DNA of 56,107 nucleotides from an uncultured Prolixibacteraceae bacterium (GCA_937915865.1 CALGIG010000065.1:1-56107), one strand, 5' to 3'; numbered from the stretch's first letter, positions 25,801 to 34,412 are shown. Numbers and translations: made by a program. Notes: generated by a model not told the origin, from the letters alone.

Positions 25801-27417
25801 GGTTGCCGCGCATCCAATTGCTACATTAAAATTAATCGACATGGTTACATTGGGTTCAAGAGTTATAGCATCAGCAGGTGCAACGAGGTATCCTGCAGGA
25901 TTACCATCAGTCAGTGTTCCTGTAGAATTGCTTAATGTCACATCAGGTTTACTATAATTATAGGCGATCTGGATATTATCAATCGTAACGATCTTTGAGG
26001 CAGAATTCCATGCGGTACCTAAATTAGCAAACCTTAGCCTGGTATTATTTCCAATTAAAGCAGCTGGAAGTGTATACGTAAATGTTCCAGAAGTATTAGC
26101 TCCGGTAAATGTTTCCACGGAGGTATAATTAACTCCATCAGTGGATAATTGCACAGTCAGTGATGAAGTTCCTAATGATCCTGCTAAGGTATAGTCGAAA
26201 GATAATGTAGCATTACCGGAAGTACTCCCTGTTGGATAAAGGTTAGCCGTTCGTTCAATAGCATCACTTATAATCAGATTCGCAAAAGTAAGTTTACCAC
26301 CAGATATATAGATTGTACCCGAAGCTGCATTATTATCATTATCGAGCCAGTTAGTTGTCCAAAAGCCACCAATACCATCCTGTTCGGTATAAGTAACCGG
26401 AGTTGTAGTAAATTCATCACGAACAGTTTTTGAAGTAGTTGAGGCAGGTATCAAAACAGTGGTACTATTCGGAATATAAATAATATCCGAAGGCAGTGCG
26501 TCGGTAACTGTTACTGAAGTTACAGTATTCCCTGCATTGGAAACACTAACAGTATACTGGCCATTACTTCCAGGTGAAAAAACTGTTGGACTTGCAGTCT
26601 TACTTATTGTAAGCACCGGATTTGGATTATATTGTGTTTCAATGGTGGAAAAAGTACCTCCCATAGATCCAAATTGAGCTGAAAATTGTCGATTTGTATA
26701 AGTACCGGCTGCACCCATAACAAAATATATTATTGTGGCAGGATGAGGGAATTTCGCAATAAACGCCCTCGTATTATCAAATGTAACACCAGATAATTCA
26801 CCATTATTCAACGCAGCAAACCTGGTTCCAGGAGTTTGGATAGTGGATGGGGTAATGCCCAACACACAAGTTGCATCAACAATATAACTCGAATAACCAG
26901 AAATTTCATAAAACTCTTGTCCGTCAATATCCACGCCAGTCATATAGTAATTTGAAATATAGACATTTTGATTCGTCATCAATTCAAAGAATTCAAGTTT
27001 AAAAGAAATGTATCCACCCCCCGAGCCAGTAGTAATTCTTGGCTGAAACCGGTTTGGAACTCCATCTGTTTCATCGTCAAGATATGTTAAACTGGAAATA
27101 CTTGCATTGTTCATCTCCAGAATAGTTAATAAGCCATATACTGTTATACCATCCGTAGAAATCAAATCATCATACCGCCAGACCGAACCAGCACTTAATC
27201 CGCTATTACCATTATTTGTAACCAATGAACGATTGGAATTGACCATTTGAATCTCCTTACCACCAAGATTAATGGCAAAAGACTGAGAAAAAGTTTCAAA
27301 TGAATAAAACAGAAAAAAGAACAAAATAAAGGTAAGCCTTGATAAATAAATAACTCGTTTAGAAAAAAAGGATGGAAATATTAAGCAAAATTTATAAAAT
27401 GAAGTAACTGAGGTCAT
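22858..27417 (-). CDS. Large secreted multidomain surface protein ending in one SprB repeat
   Basis: A 1519-aa exported protein with a signal peptide in the first ~45 residues (FILFFFLFYSF, then SQSFA). Order by eye: a unique N-terminal domain (46-260); DUF11-type repeat (about 268-315, TISKTASPTVFSPGSNGQYT); a jelly-roll-like segment (350-490); an Ig-like domain of the adhesin type (576-645); a SdrD-B-like segment starting ISGYVYNDTNGSSG; a cadherin/VCBS-like region (TTNEDTPVTFSVTNNDTP); several Thr/Ser-rich Ig-like modules; and one SprB repeat at the end (CYGGNDGKIKITGVGG to KVKDTNGCVSAP). It then stops at TAG. I see no type IX secretion C-terminal domain, which proteins of this build normally have, so it may be truncated. 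Likely surface adhesin or gliding-type protein. Confidence 0.75.
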   Translation of the reverse strand: MTSVTSFYKFCLIFPSFFSKRVIYLSRLTFILFFFLFYSFETFSQSFAINLGGKEIQMVNSNRSLVTNNGNSGLSAGSVWRYDDLISTDGITVYGLLTILEMNNASISSLTYLDDETDGVPNRFQPRITTGSGGGYISFKLEFFELMTNQNVYISNYYMTGVDIDGQEFYEISGYSSYIVDATCVLGITPSTIQTPGTRFAALNNGELSGVTFDNTRAFIAKFPHPATIIYFVMGAAGTYTNRQFSAQFGSMGGTFSTIETQYNPNPVLTISKTASPTVFSPGSNGQYTVSVSNAGNTVTSVTVTDALPSDIIYIPNSTTVLIPASTTSKTVRDEFTTTPVTYTEQDGIGGFWTTNWLDNDNNAASGTIYISGGKLTFANLIISDAIERTANLYPTGSTSGNATLSFDYTLAGSLGTSSLTVQLSTDGVNYTSVETFTGANTSGTFTYTLPAALIGNNTRLRFANLGTAWNSASKIVTIDNIQIAYNYSKPDVTLSNSTGTLTDGNPAGYLVAPADAITLEPNVTMSINFNVAIGCAATGTKTNTATTSCSGLATSVTATHSAQIGPVTTGTNYICSPPGTAVLTASGAGSGQIYRWYSAATGGTLLYTGNPFTTPSISSNTTYYVAIYTTASGCESTRIPVDVSISPAVTGTGVITSSSAQNGSNLSTSANPASSATNNNAAGTVSWTNPTNVYTSDNNRATATMAVSTISNYLDLTGFGLSVPSISSIVGIEVQIEKSAGTSTRVYDNLIQLMVNGTPVGSDLKNTTAWPTTEASTTYGGSTNLWGRTWTASEISNLGLRIQANRNSSTGNVAANIDYVTIKVYYTAFSDNQSSLQFTATGYSNATNYAWTIPSGASYIGTSTGTTIYLNLNGAGQNGTYTVCTTPSNICNTGSQACATIAIANSVNNYISGYVYNDTNGSSGSNKVDGTGINNIGGQPIYATLVASGVTVSTQAINSDGSYRFDYLSASTSYSIWITSTIYGTGTTPVASLPAGGSFNGEINNNAANSLTGNDGTTDGKVTGLTAGEETNVNFGVALTNPTAVNDNSTTNEDTPVTFSVTNNDTPYSGHTINVATVDLDPETSGQQTSFSVAGQGTFTVDNSGNVTFTPYSNYNGTVSIQYVVNDDSGITSNEATITVVVNPVNDAPSFVKGTNQAVCVGSGVQTVASWASSISTGPSNESLQLLTFNITGNTNTSVFSSQPTISSTGTLSYSPHATNYGTATITVVLQDDGGTLFGGVDTSSSQTFTITVNGNSTITQTSVASTNPQTTCINNAITPVTFSVGGAGTGASITSGSLPAGVTGSFSSGVFTISGTPTVAGTFTYTVTTSGGSCSQASISGSLTVQSVVATAAISGTTSVCVNATNPGITFTGANGTAPYTFFYTVNSGSVQSVTTSSGNTTSVNQVTNVAGTYVYNLVSVRDASSSICSNAQSGTVTVTVNALPTTTYELTPVSCYGGNDGKIKITGVGGAGSYYFSINNGTNYTITPETTHTFTGLSANSFTIKVKDTNGCVSAP

Positions 27418-27565
27418 AAATAGAATTCTTCGAAGGTTATAAAGAACTAAAATAATCTATTTTAAGCATACCCTATATAAAAAAGCGAAACAAGTTAGCA
27501 AACTGCATATATGAATTATCAAAACTGGTATTTCAAGCACAGCCTCAAAGTTTTAGTTACTAGCA

Positions 27566-27596
27566 TTTGATTAATTGCAAAATATTTATATTTTTG
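27566..27596 (+). promoter_or_regulatory. Bacteroidota-type promoter of rpsF-rpsR-rplI
   Basis: TTTG (27566-27569), a 19-nt spacer and TATTTTTG (27589-27596) fit the Bacteroidota consensus TTTG-N19-TAnnTTTG exactly. Transcription would start just downstream, giving a leader of ~45 nt before rpsF. The leader contains a small TCCTAA/TTAGGA hairpin near 27600-27614. Confidence 0.8.
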
Positions 27597-27649
27597 CGCC
27601 TCCTAATTTTAGGAATAAAGTATACATGTTTAATTAATTCAGATGTTTT

Positions 27650-28003
27650 ATGAAAAACCAGTATGAAACCGTTTTCATCATTACTCCCGTTTTATCTGAA
27701 GTTCAGGTAAAGGAAACGGTAAAAAAATTCAAAGACATCATCACCGAAAATGGTGGAGAAATTGTCAATGAAGAAGACTGGGGGTTACGCAAATTGGCGT
27801 ATCCTATCCAGAAAAAATCGACAGGGTTTTATCAACTCTTCGAATTTGCCGCCGAACCAACGTTTGCAAAAACGCTGGAAACTCAATTCAGACGCGACGA
27901 ACGTATCATTCGCTTCTTAACCTTTGCGAAAGACAAATACGCCGTTGCATACAGCGAAAAGAGAAGAAACAAATCAAAAGCTAAAACTGAAAAGGAGAAC
28001 TAA
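27650..28003 (+). CDS. rpsF: Small ribosomal subunit protein bS6
   Basis: bS6 binds the platform of the 30S subunit next to bS18. The 117-aa protein starts MKNQYETVFIITPVLSE and contains EDWGLRKLAYPIQKK and RRDERIIRFLTF, all family hallmarks. The basic tail (KRRNKSKAKTEKEN) is a short extension beyond the compact fold. It opens the rpsF-rpsR-rplI operon with 3-bp and 15-bp gaps between genes. A consensus promoter lies 54 bp upstream. In many bacteria this operon is autoregulated by an S6-S18 leader RNA; I cannot identify that motif here. Confidence 0.97.
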   Translation: MKNQYETVFIITPVLSEVQVKETVKKFKDIITENGGEIVNEEDWGLRKLAYPIQKKSTGFYQLFEFAAEPTFAKTLETQFRRDERIIRFLTFAKDKYAVAYSEKRRNKSKAKTEKEN

Positions 28004-28006
28004 AAA

Positions 28007-28276
28007 ATGTCAGCAAATCAAGGAGAAATCAGATATTTGACCCCGCCGACGGTTGAAATCAAAAAGAAAAAGTATTGCCGCTTTAAAAAGAACAAAATCA
28101 AATTTGTTGATTACAAAGATCCGGAATTCTTAAAAAAATTCCTTAACGAGCAAGGTAAAATTCTGCCACGCCGTATCACCGGTACATCTTTGAAATACCA
28201 ACGCAAAGTGGCCAAAGCAGTAAAAAGAGCACGTCATCTTGCATTACTGCCTTATGTTACTGATATGTTGAAATAA
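28007..28276 (+). CDS. rpsR: Small ribosomal subunit protein bS18
   Basis: bS18 pairs with bS6 on the 30S platform. The 89-aa protein has the core CRFKKNKIKFVDYKDPEFLKKF (read here in two parts: CRFKKNKIKFV and DYKDPEFLKKF), then PRRITGTSLKYQRKVAKAVKR and RHLALLPYVTD, the standard bS18 sequence. A ~20-residue N-terminal extension (SANQGEIRYLTPPTVE) is usual in Bacteroidota. It starts 3 bp after rpsF, indicating translational coupling, and precedes rplI. Confidence 0.97.
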   Translation: MSANQGEIRYLTPPTVEIKKKKYCRFKKNKIKFVDYKDPEFLKKFLNEQGKILPRRITGTSLKYQRKVAKAVKRARHLALLPYVTDMLK

Positions 28277-28291
28277 TTAAAGCGAAAAGAA

Positions 28292-28738
28292 ATGGAAGTA
28301 ATATTAGTACAGGACGTTGCTCGACTGGGATCGAAAGACGATGTTGTAAAGGTAAAAGACGGTTTTGGCCGTAATTACCTCATCCCAAAGAAAATGGCTG
28401 TTATCGCTACCGAATCAGCAAAAAAAGTTCTTGCTGAAAACATTAAACAGCGCGCCCACAAAGAAGCAAAACTTAAAGAATTGGCTTTAGGTATTGCCGA
28501 AAAATTACAAACTGTTCAATTGGTCATTGGAGCTAAAACCAGCTCAACCGGGAAAATCTTCGGTTCGGTTAATACCATTATGTTGGCCGAGGCAATCAAT
28601 GCTAAAGGATTTGAAGTTGATCGCAAACAGATCACTATTCCTGAAGACAGTATTAAAGAAGTTGGAAATTACACTGCTAAGATTAAACTGCACAGAGAAG
28701 TTGTAGTTGAACTTGGTTTCGAAGTAGTTTCAGAATAG
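28292..28738 (+). CDS. rplI: Large ribosomal subunit protein bL9
   Basis: bL9 sits at the base of the L1 stalk of the 50S subunit and helps keep the reading frame. The 148-aa protein starts MEVILVQDVARLGSKDDVV and has VKDGFGRNYLIPKKMA, the N-domain signature, then the long connecting helix (AKKVLAENIKQRAHKEAK) and the C-domain ending KLHREVVVELGFEVV. Last gene of the ribosomal operon, 15 bp after rpsR, with a clear terminator 52 bp after the stop. Confidence 0.97.
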   Translation: MEVILVQDVARLGSKDDVVKVKDGFGRNYLIPKKMAVIATESAKKVLAENIKQRAHKEAKLKELALGIAEKLQTVQLVIGAKTSSTGKIFGSVNTIMLAEAINAKGFEVDRKQITIPEDSIKEVGNYTAKIKLHREVVVELGFEVVSE

Positions 28739-28789
28739 TTTTTTTTAAATCAGTATTTACACAGAATCAAACATTTTCAAACAAACAAT

Positions 28790-28822
28790 AGCCAGCCGTA
28801 GTCACATTCGGTTGGCTTTTTT
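28790..28822 (+). terminator. Terminator of rpsF-rpsR-rplI
   Basis: AGCCAGCCG (28790-28798) pairs with CGGTTGGCT (28809-28817), one G-T pair, followed by TTTTTT. Classic intrinsic terminator placed between rplI and the convergent DUF3124 gene. Confidence 0.85.
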
Positions 28823-28848
28823 CTTTTCTACTCCTACCTTTGTTCAAA

Positions 28849-29361
28849 TCATTGAATTTCTATTCCTTCCGTAGTAAACGAAATTCCCTGTTGGCCAGTT
28901 GTGCCAATCATTACCCCCTGAATAAACGGCGGCTGAACGCCTTGGGCGGCACCCCATTCGACAACAAAATTTGCTCCCACCCCACCTGAATTATCTTTAT
29001 CGTCAACCACAAACTCAACAGATTCCATAGGTTTTACCATAAAAGCTGCATCGTTAAACCGACGGATTTTCCTTCCCTGAGAATTGTAATAATCAATAGC
29101 GAAAATGTAAATGCTGTCGCTAAACGATGTATTTCTGATACTTAAAGTAACTGTAAGAGAAAACGTATGCTGCGCATCCCGATAATAAATATCACCATAT
29201 ATCGGAAGATAAACTTTTTTTTGCATTGCCATTCCCGACTTATCAACATTCACAACATGAAGGTTAGAATGTTTTTTTGTTTCCTTAAGTTTTTCTTCAG
29301 TACATGATAACAAAACAATGAAAATCAAAGCAGAAAAGTAAGCTAATCTCATGTCCATCAA
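28849..29361 (-). CDS. DUF3124 family lipoprotein
   Basis: A 170-aa lipoprotein (lipobox VLLSCTEE, Cys20). The mature region reads VYLPIYGDIYYRD, LTVTLSIRNTSFSDSIYI, VEFVVDDKDNSGGVGANFVVEW and a C-terminal MIGTTGQQGISFTTEG, which fits the DUF3124 family. The fold looks like a beta-sandwich. Function not established. It lies downstream of sucB in the same direction but behind a terminator-like hairpin (29403-29434), so it may be transcribed separately. It converges on rplI. Confidence 0.8.
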   Translation of the reverse strand: MMDMRLAYFSALIFIVLLSCTEEKLKETKKHSNLHVVNVDKSGMAMQKKVYLPIYGDIYYRDAQHTFSLTVTLSIRNTSFSDSIYIFAIDYYNSQGRKIRRFNDAAFMVKPMESVEFVVDDKDNSGGVGANFVVEWGAAQGVQPPFIQGVMIGTTGQQGISFTTEGIEIQ

Positions 29362-29402
29362 TTTTGGATATAACTATTCTCCTAAATTACAGAATAAAAT
29401 GC

Positions 29403-29434
29403 AAAAAAGCCCTTCCACCAGGTAGAAGAGCTTT
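29403..29434 (-). terminator. Terminator after sucB
   Basis: AAAGCCCTTC (29406-29415) pairs with GAAGAGCTTT (29425-29434) with one mismatch and a 9-nt loop. On the minus strand it is followed by a run of six T, directly after the sucB stop at 29455. Confidence 0.75.
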
Positions 29435-29454
29435 AAATAATAATCTCTAATTAT

Positions 29455-30720
29455 TTATAAGCCTAACAAAACTTCTTCCGAATTTTTTCCTCCGGTCAAT
29501 AACCGTTCAGGATTTTCAACAAACTCTTTAACTTTGACCAGAAAACCAACAGAATCCTTTCCATCAATGATCCGATGATCATAAGATAAAGCTACATACA
29601 TCATTGGACGAATCACAACCTGGCCATTTACTGCAACAGGCCGATCAACAATATTGTGCATGCCTAAGATTGCTGATTGAGGAGGATTGATAATAGGTGT
29701 TGACATCAGCGAACCAAAAACTCCGCCATTGGTAATTGTAAAGGTTCCTCCGGTTAGTTCCTCGACCGATATTTTTTTACTACGGGCTTTCTCTGCCAAC
29801 TCCTTTAATTCAATTTCTATTTCGGCAACGGTTTTACCCTCTGTATTCCGAATTATTGGAACCATCAATCCTTTAGGTGTTTGTACCGCAATGCCAACAT
29901 CAACAAATTCAGGGGTAACAATTTCGTCGCCACTAATTTGAGAATTTATTGCTGGATAAAATTGCATAGCCTGTGCCACTGCCTTTGTAAAAAGAGCCAT
30001 AAATCCCAGTTTCAGACCGTATTTTTCAACAAATTTATTCTGCAGTCGGGCCCGCATTTCCATCACACGGCTCATGTCAATTTCATTGAATGTAGTGAGC
30101 ATCGCGGTTTCGTTCTTTACTGCAACAAGCCTTTCACTCAGTTTACGCCGTAAAGGAGTCATTTTTTCGCGCTTTTCATTACGCGATTTGATGGGTTGTG
30201 GCGGCAATAATGTGGTTGTTTCTGCATAAGCAGATGATGCATGTACAGCCTCAATATCACCTTTTGAAATACGATGTAAACCGTTCAGAACATCTTCGAG
30301 TGATAGGTTATATTCTTCCATCATTTTTTTTGCAACCGAAGTAACCTTCACTTTACTTAAGTCATTCAACACTTGTTTTTCTTTTGTTACTTCCGGCTCT
30401 ATCATTTGCTGGGATTTCGCCGCTTTCTCCTGAACTTTTTCTTCATTCGCTGGCTGAATTGTTTCTTCGGATTTTGTAACTGCATACGACGTATCGATGC
30501 TACAAGCAACAGAACCAACTGCCACGCGGCTACCTTCAGAAACCAAGATTTTAATTTTTCCGCTCTCAGCAGCTGAAATAGTTAAGGTTGCCTTGTCAGA
30601 TTCTATTTCGCCCAGTTCCTGATCTTTGTCGACCAGGTCTCCATCGGTAACATTCCATTTACCAAGTTCAACTTCAGTGATAGATTCTCCCGGAGTTGGT
30701 ATTTTAATTTCAATGATCAT
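29455..30720 (-). CDS. sucB: 2-oxoglutarate dehydrogenase E2, dihydrolipoyl succinyltransferase
   Basis: E2 core of the 2-oxoglutarate dehydrogenase complex, passing the succinyl group from lipoyl-lysine to CoA. I choose ATG 30720 (MIIEIKIPTPGES), giving 421 aa; an upstream start would add 11 residues derived from the G-rich repeat. Order: one lipoyl domain with Lys43 in GEIESDKATL, an Ala/Glu/Lys-rich linker, a peripheral-subunit-binding domain (VTSVAKKMMEEYNLSLEDV), and the catalytic domain with TFNEIDMSRVM, NGGVFGSLMSTPIINPPQS and the active-site SYDHRIIDGKD. It follows sucA with a 121-bp gap and ends at a terminator. E3 is not in the window. Confidence 0.95.
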   Translation of the reverse strand: MIIEIKIPTPGESITEVELGKWNVTDGDLVDKDQELGEIESDKATLTISAAESGKIKILVSEGSRVAVGSVACSIDTSYAVTKSEETIQPANEEKVQEKAAKSQQMIEPEVTKEKQVLNDLSKVKVTSVAKKMMEEYNLSLEDVLNGLHRISKGDIEAVHASSAYAETTTLLPPQPIKSRNEKREKMTPLRRKLSERLVAVKNETAMLTTFNEIDMSRVMEMRARLQNKFVEKYGLKLGFMALFTKAVAQAMQFYPAINSQISGDEIVTPEFVDVGIAVQTPKGLMVPIIRNTEGKTVAEIEIELKELAEKARSKKISVEELTGGTFTITNGGVFGSLMSTPIINPPQSAILGMHNIVDRPVAVNGQVVIRPMMYVALSYDHRIIDGKDSVGFLVKVKEFVENPERLLTGGKNSEEVLLGL

Positions 30721-30841
30721 TTTGGGAATTTTAAGCCCCTCCCTACCCTCCAAAAGAAAGGATATAGAAAGTGCAAAGGTTAGATTTTTGTTTCTTTAAA
30801 AATTTTCTCATTGAGAATATTATTTACTTTTTATTTCCAAA

Positions 30842-33571
30842 TCAGGCAAATACTTTTTCTTCATAAACTGTATCCAAAATTTGTTTCAGCCGGTTGTTGT
30901 GCTGGTGCATTAATCCTACCGCCGGACTTGCACTTGCTGAACGGGCAACCAATTCAAAAGGCACATCTGGCAAAAACCGCTGAACATGCGTCCAGGCCCC
31001 CATATTTAAAGGCTCGTCCTGAACCCAATATATTTTTTCAAGGTTTAAATACTTTCCTATTATAGTTCTGATTTGATCAATAGGAAGCGGGAATAACTGT
31101 TCTACCCGAACAATGGCAACATTCTGGACACCCTCTTCAGCCTGTCTTTTGTGCAAATCGTAATAAAGCTTTCCGTAGGTAAAAACAAGCTTTTTCACTT
31201 TACCCGGATTTGAAACCGCATCTTCAATAAGTTCATGGAAAAACCCGTCAGCCAGTTCGTCAACCGAAGAAGTTACCATTGGATGGCGTAAAAGACTTTT
31301 GGGTGTAAATACAACCAGAGGAATTCTGAAGTTTCCAAGTATTTGCCGACGAAGCAAATGAAACATATTTGCCGGCGTAGTTGGTATTACAACCTGAATA
31401 TTGTTATCAGCGGTAAGATTGAGGAAACGCTCAATACGTGCGCTGGAATGTTCCGGCCCCTGACCTTCATATCCATGAGGAAGATATAATACCAAACCAT
31501 TCATCATCCCCCATTTTTCGTAAGCCGACGAAATGTACTGGTCAAAAATTACCTGTGCAACGTTGGCAAAATCGCCAAATTGAGCTTCCCATATCGTTAG
31601 TCCCTGGGGCGTTGCCAATGCGTATCCATATTCATAACCTAAAACTCCATATTCTGACAACAATGAATTGTAAACATGAAATTTAGCCTGTTTATCACTG
31701 ATGTTTTTCAACGGGAAATACTTATCATCGGTATCTTCAACAACAAATGCGGCATGACGATGCGCAAATGTTCCACGCTCTGAATCCTGACCACTTAAAC
31801 GAACAGAGAAGCCTTCTTCAAGCAAAGTTCCATAAGCCAATAATTCGGCCATAGCCCAGTCGAGCCGGTTATCGAGCATCATCATCTTTCTGTCTTCAAC
31901 AATACGGTCAATCTTTTTGAAGAACTTTTTATGTGCAGGCAAAAAATTAATGCGCTCAGCAATTCGTATCAGGTCGTTTCTTTTTACGCCGGTTTTATAC
32001 TTCTGGTGTAAATCTACAGCTCCTGGTTTTTCGAATTCAAGGTACTCACTATTTAGAAACTTTTTTACCTTCACCTTATCCATCAATTCAGATTTCCTAA
32101 ATTTTTCTTCAAGCAAAAGATCAAATTCCTGATTTATTTTAGAAACATCCTCTTTGGTATAAACTCCCTGTTGAATTAACTTTTCGGCATAAATATCACG
32201 TGGGTTCGGATGCTTTTCAATTGCTTTATACAGTAATGGTTGTGTAAACCGGGGTTCATCTCCTTCGTTGTGACCATATTTACGATAACAAAGAATATCA
32301 ATAAAAACATCTGAATGGAATCGTTGCCTGAATTCTACAGCAAGTTTTACAGTAAAAATGATGGCCTCTACATCGTCTCCATTTACGTGAAAAACAGGTG
32401 AACGGGTAACTTTGGCCACGTCGGTACAATAGGTACTCGAACGGGCATCGAGGTAGTTGGTAGTGAAACCAACCTGGTTGTTTATAACCAAATGAATGGT
32501 ACCTCCGGTTTTGTATCCAGGAAGCTGCGACATCTGGATAACTTCATAAACAATTCCTTGAGTTGCTATTGCAGCATCGCCGTGAATCACAATAGGAGCA
32601 ACCGAATCGTAATTCCCGTTGTATTTTAAATCAATTCTTGAACGGGCCATTCCCTGAACCAGCGAAGCAACCGTTTCGAGATGTGATGGATTAGGCATTA
32701 AATTAAGCTTTACCGTTTTGCCTGAATCGGTCTTAACCTCATTCTCGTAGCCTAAATGGTATTTCACATCGCCAAGAGAAAGGTCTTGTTCATATTCTTT
32801 ACCGACAAATTCCTTAAAAATGTATTCATAAGGTTTTTCCATGGTGTTGGCCAAAACATTTAAACGTCCCCGATGAGCCATTCCCAGCACAAATTCGTTA
32901 ATTCCCAATTCTGCACCATGTTCAATCACCGCATCCAACGCCGGAATAAGGGCTTCGCCACCTTCAAGCGAGAAACGTTTTTGCCCAACAAATTTGCGAT
33001 GAATGAAATTCTCGAAGCCAACAGCCAATTTGAGATGATAGTAAATGTGCTTTTTCTTTTCGTCAGATAATTGTTCCGAGTTCCGTACCGACTCCATTTT
33101 TACTTTCAACCAGTCGATTAATTCGGGATGACGCATAAAAACATATTCCACACCAATAGATTGACAATAAGTAGCTTCCAGATGATCAATGATCGACCGA
33201 AGCGTTGCAGGGCCAATTCCAATATTGTTACCTGCCTGAAAAACAGTATCCAAATCAGATTTTTGTAATCCAAAATTTTCAATATCGAGAGTGGGTAGAT
33301 ATTTTCGTCGGGAACGAACAGGGTTGGTTTTGGTAAATAAATGACCACGTTGACGATAGCCGTGAATCAAATTCAGTATAGCAAATTCCTTATCTATTTT
33401 ATCATCATGCTGTGCTGATTGCGAATCAGAATAGTTCTTCAGAGCAAATTCATAACCGGCAAAAAAATTCTTCCAACTCGTATCTACTGATTCGGGATTT
33501 TCGAGATATGATGCATAAAGCTCGTCAACAGCCGAAATTTCCTGATTACCTACCTGTGAGAATTTATCCAT
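30842..33571 (-). CDS. sucA: 2-oxoglutarate dehydrogenase E1
   Basis: Thiamine-diphosphate-dependent E1 subunit that decarboxylates 2-oxoglutarate in the TCA cycle. 909 aa, usual for the family. Seen: N-terminal VDELYASYLENPESVD (E2-contact region), the E1 core GMAHRGRLNVLANT, VIHGDAAIATQGIVYE (ThDP/Mg site), HLVINNQVGFTT, and the C-terminal transketolase-like part with GQDSERGTFAHRHA and LPHGYEGQGPEHSSAR. First gene of the sucA-sucB pair on the minus strand, so complete TCA-cycle function is likely. Upstream is a 406-bp intergenic region shared with a divergent Rieske gene. Confidence 0.96.
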   Translation of the reverse strand: MDKFSQVGNQEISAVDELYASYLENPESVDTSWKNFFAGYEFALKNYSDSQSAQHDDKIDKEFAILNLIHGYRQRGHLFTKTNPVRSRRKYLPTLDIENFGLQKSDLDTVFQAGNNIGIGPATLRSIIDHLEATYCQSIGVEYVFMRHPELIDWLKVKMESVRNSEQLSDEKKKHIYYHLKLAVGFENFIHRKFVGQKRFSLEGGEALIPALDAVIEHGAELGINEFVLGMAHRGRLNVLANTMEKPYEYIFKEFVGKEYEQDLSLGDVKYHLGYENEVKTDSGKTVKLNLMPNPSHLETVASLVQGMARSRIDLKYNGNYDSVAPIVIHGDAAIATQGIVYEVIQMSQLPGYKTGGTIHLVINNQVGFTTNYLDARSSTYCTDVAKVTRSPVFHVNGDDVEAIIFTVKLAVEFRQRFHSDVFIDILCYRKYGHNEGDEPRFTQPLLYKAIEKHPNPRDIYAEKLIQQGVYTKEDVSKINQEFDLLLEEKFRKSELMDKVKVKKFLNSEYLEFEKPGAVDLHQKYKTGVKRNDLIRIAERINFLPAHKKFFKKIDRIVEDRKMMMLDNRLDWAMAELLAYGTLLEEGFSVRLSGQDSERGTFAHRHAAFVVEDTDDKYFPLKNISDKQAKFHVYNSLLSEYGVLGYEYGYALATPQGLTIWEAQFGDFANVAQVIFDQYISSAYEKWGMMNGLVLYLPHGYEGQGPEHSSARIERFLNLTADNNIQVVIPTTPANMFHLLRRQILGNFRIPLVVFTPKSLLRHPMVTSSVDELADGFFHELIEDAVSNPGKVKKLVFTYGKLYYDLHKRQAEEGVQNVAIVRVEQLFPLPIDQIRTIIGKYLNLEKIYWVQDEPLNMGAWTHVQRFLPDVPFELVARSASASPAVGLMHQHNNRLKQILDTVYEEKVFA

Positions 33572-33977
33572 AGTTAATCGATTGGTTTTTTGTTATTTCT
33601 TTCTTAGTTTTTTATTCTACTCAATTTGTCTCATCACTTTTACAAAAAGGTAAACAGAATAACAAACACTCATTTTTAATGTTTAGATGAATTAGCTCAA
33701 TCTGAATACTAAACCAATATTTTTCAGGATTGTTAGATAATACAACCAGAAAACAACAAGACCTTGCCCTTATTCAATGCTTTTTTTGTGAAATATTGAC
33801 TAACTGTTTAAAATTTATTATTTGATTCTTTGACCCACTTAAGGCCTGATGAATCGAACTTTTCCCTTTTCTACACACAGAGAGGGGAAAAGCATCGAAA
33901 ATACGACAGAGCAAGCGTCAAAGTTAAATAGCCTCGAAAGATCAATATTATTCAGTATAAACTTAAAGTTTCGAAAA
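33572..33977. other. Divergent intergenic region with a hairpin repeat
   Basis: No gene seen. It separates sucA (minus) from the Rieske lipoprotein (plus). At 33859-33892 CTTTTCCC pairs with GGGAAAAG around AGAGAGGGG-like sequence. This resembles the central hairpin of the repeat at 7637-7661, so it may be a decayed relative of that element. No clear promoter could be assigned. Confidence 0.45.
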
Positions 33978-34412
33978 ATGAACAGAAAAGAATTCTTCAG
34001 TAAAGCTTTGATTGGTGGCAGTTTAATCTTTTTGGCACCAGCTATTCTAAATTCATGTAGTAAATCAGATGATTCGGAACCTTCAACTGGTGGAGATAAC
34101 AGTGGTGGAATAAGCGGAACAACCATCGACTTAACCTCGAATGACTTCAGCGCTCTTAAAAATATTGGTGGTTATGCGTACAGCGGCAACATTATTATTA
34201 TCAGAACCGGAGACTCAACTTATCTGGCGTTGTCAAAGGTATGTACTCACGAAAATTGTACAGTTACATACAATAATACATCAACCAATATTGAGTGTCC
34301 TTGCCATGGGTCGAAGTTCACAACAACTGGGGCTGTTCTGCAAGGTCCTGCACCAACAGCTTTAAAAACCTACAATGTAACATTAAGTGGCACAACTTTG
34401 AAAATTGCCTGA
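33978..34412 (+). CDS. Rieske [2Fe-2S] lipoprotein
   Basis: A 144-aa exported protein carrying a Rieske iron-sulfur domain. The cluster ligands are Cys89-x-His91 in SKVCTHENC and Cys107-Pro-Cys-His110 in ECPCHGSKF. The signal peptide ends ILNSCSKS (lipobox Cys27), so it is anchored as a lipoprotein rather than by a transmembrane helix as in cytochrome bc1. A Gly/Ser linker (TGGDNSGGISG) follows. I use ATG 33978 because it opens the signal peptide; an upstream in-frame start would add 43 unrelated residues. No cytochrome or oxygenase gene lies nearby, so the redox partner is unknown. Confidence 0.88.
   Translation: MNRKEFFSKALIGGSLIFLAPAILNSCSKSDDSEPSTGGDNSGGISGTTIDLTSNDFSALKNIGGYAYSGNIIIIRTGDSTYLALSKVCTHENCTVTYNNTSTNIECPCHGSKFTTTGAVLQGPAPTALKTYNVTLSGTTLKIA

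Noticed and set aside
27597..27649. S6-S18 autoregulatory leader RNA upstream of rpsF
   Set aside because: The leader is short and AT-rich; I see a small hairpin but not the conserved CCG-containing motif, so I do not call it.
20007..33571. Long antisense frames inside clpB, sucA and the 1519-aa gene
   Set aside because: They mirror the codon usage of the genes on the other strand and show no domain pattern.
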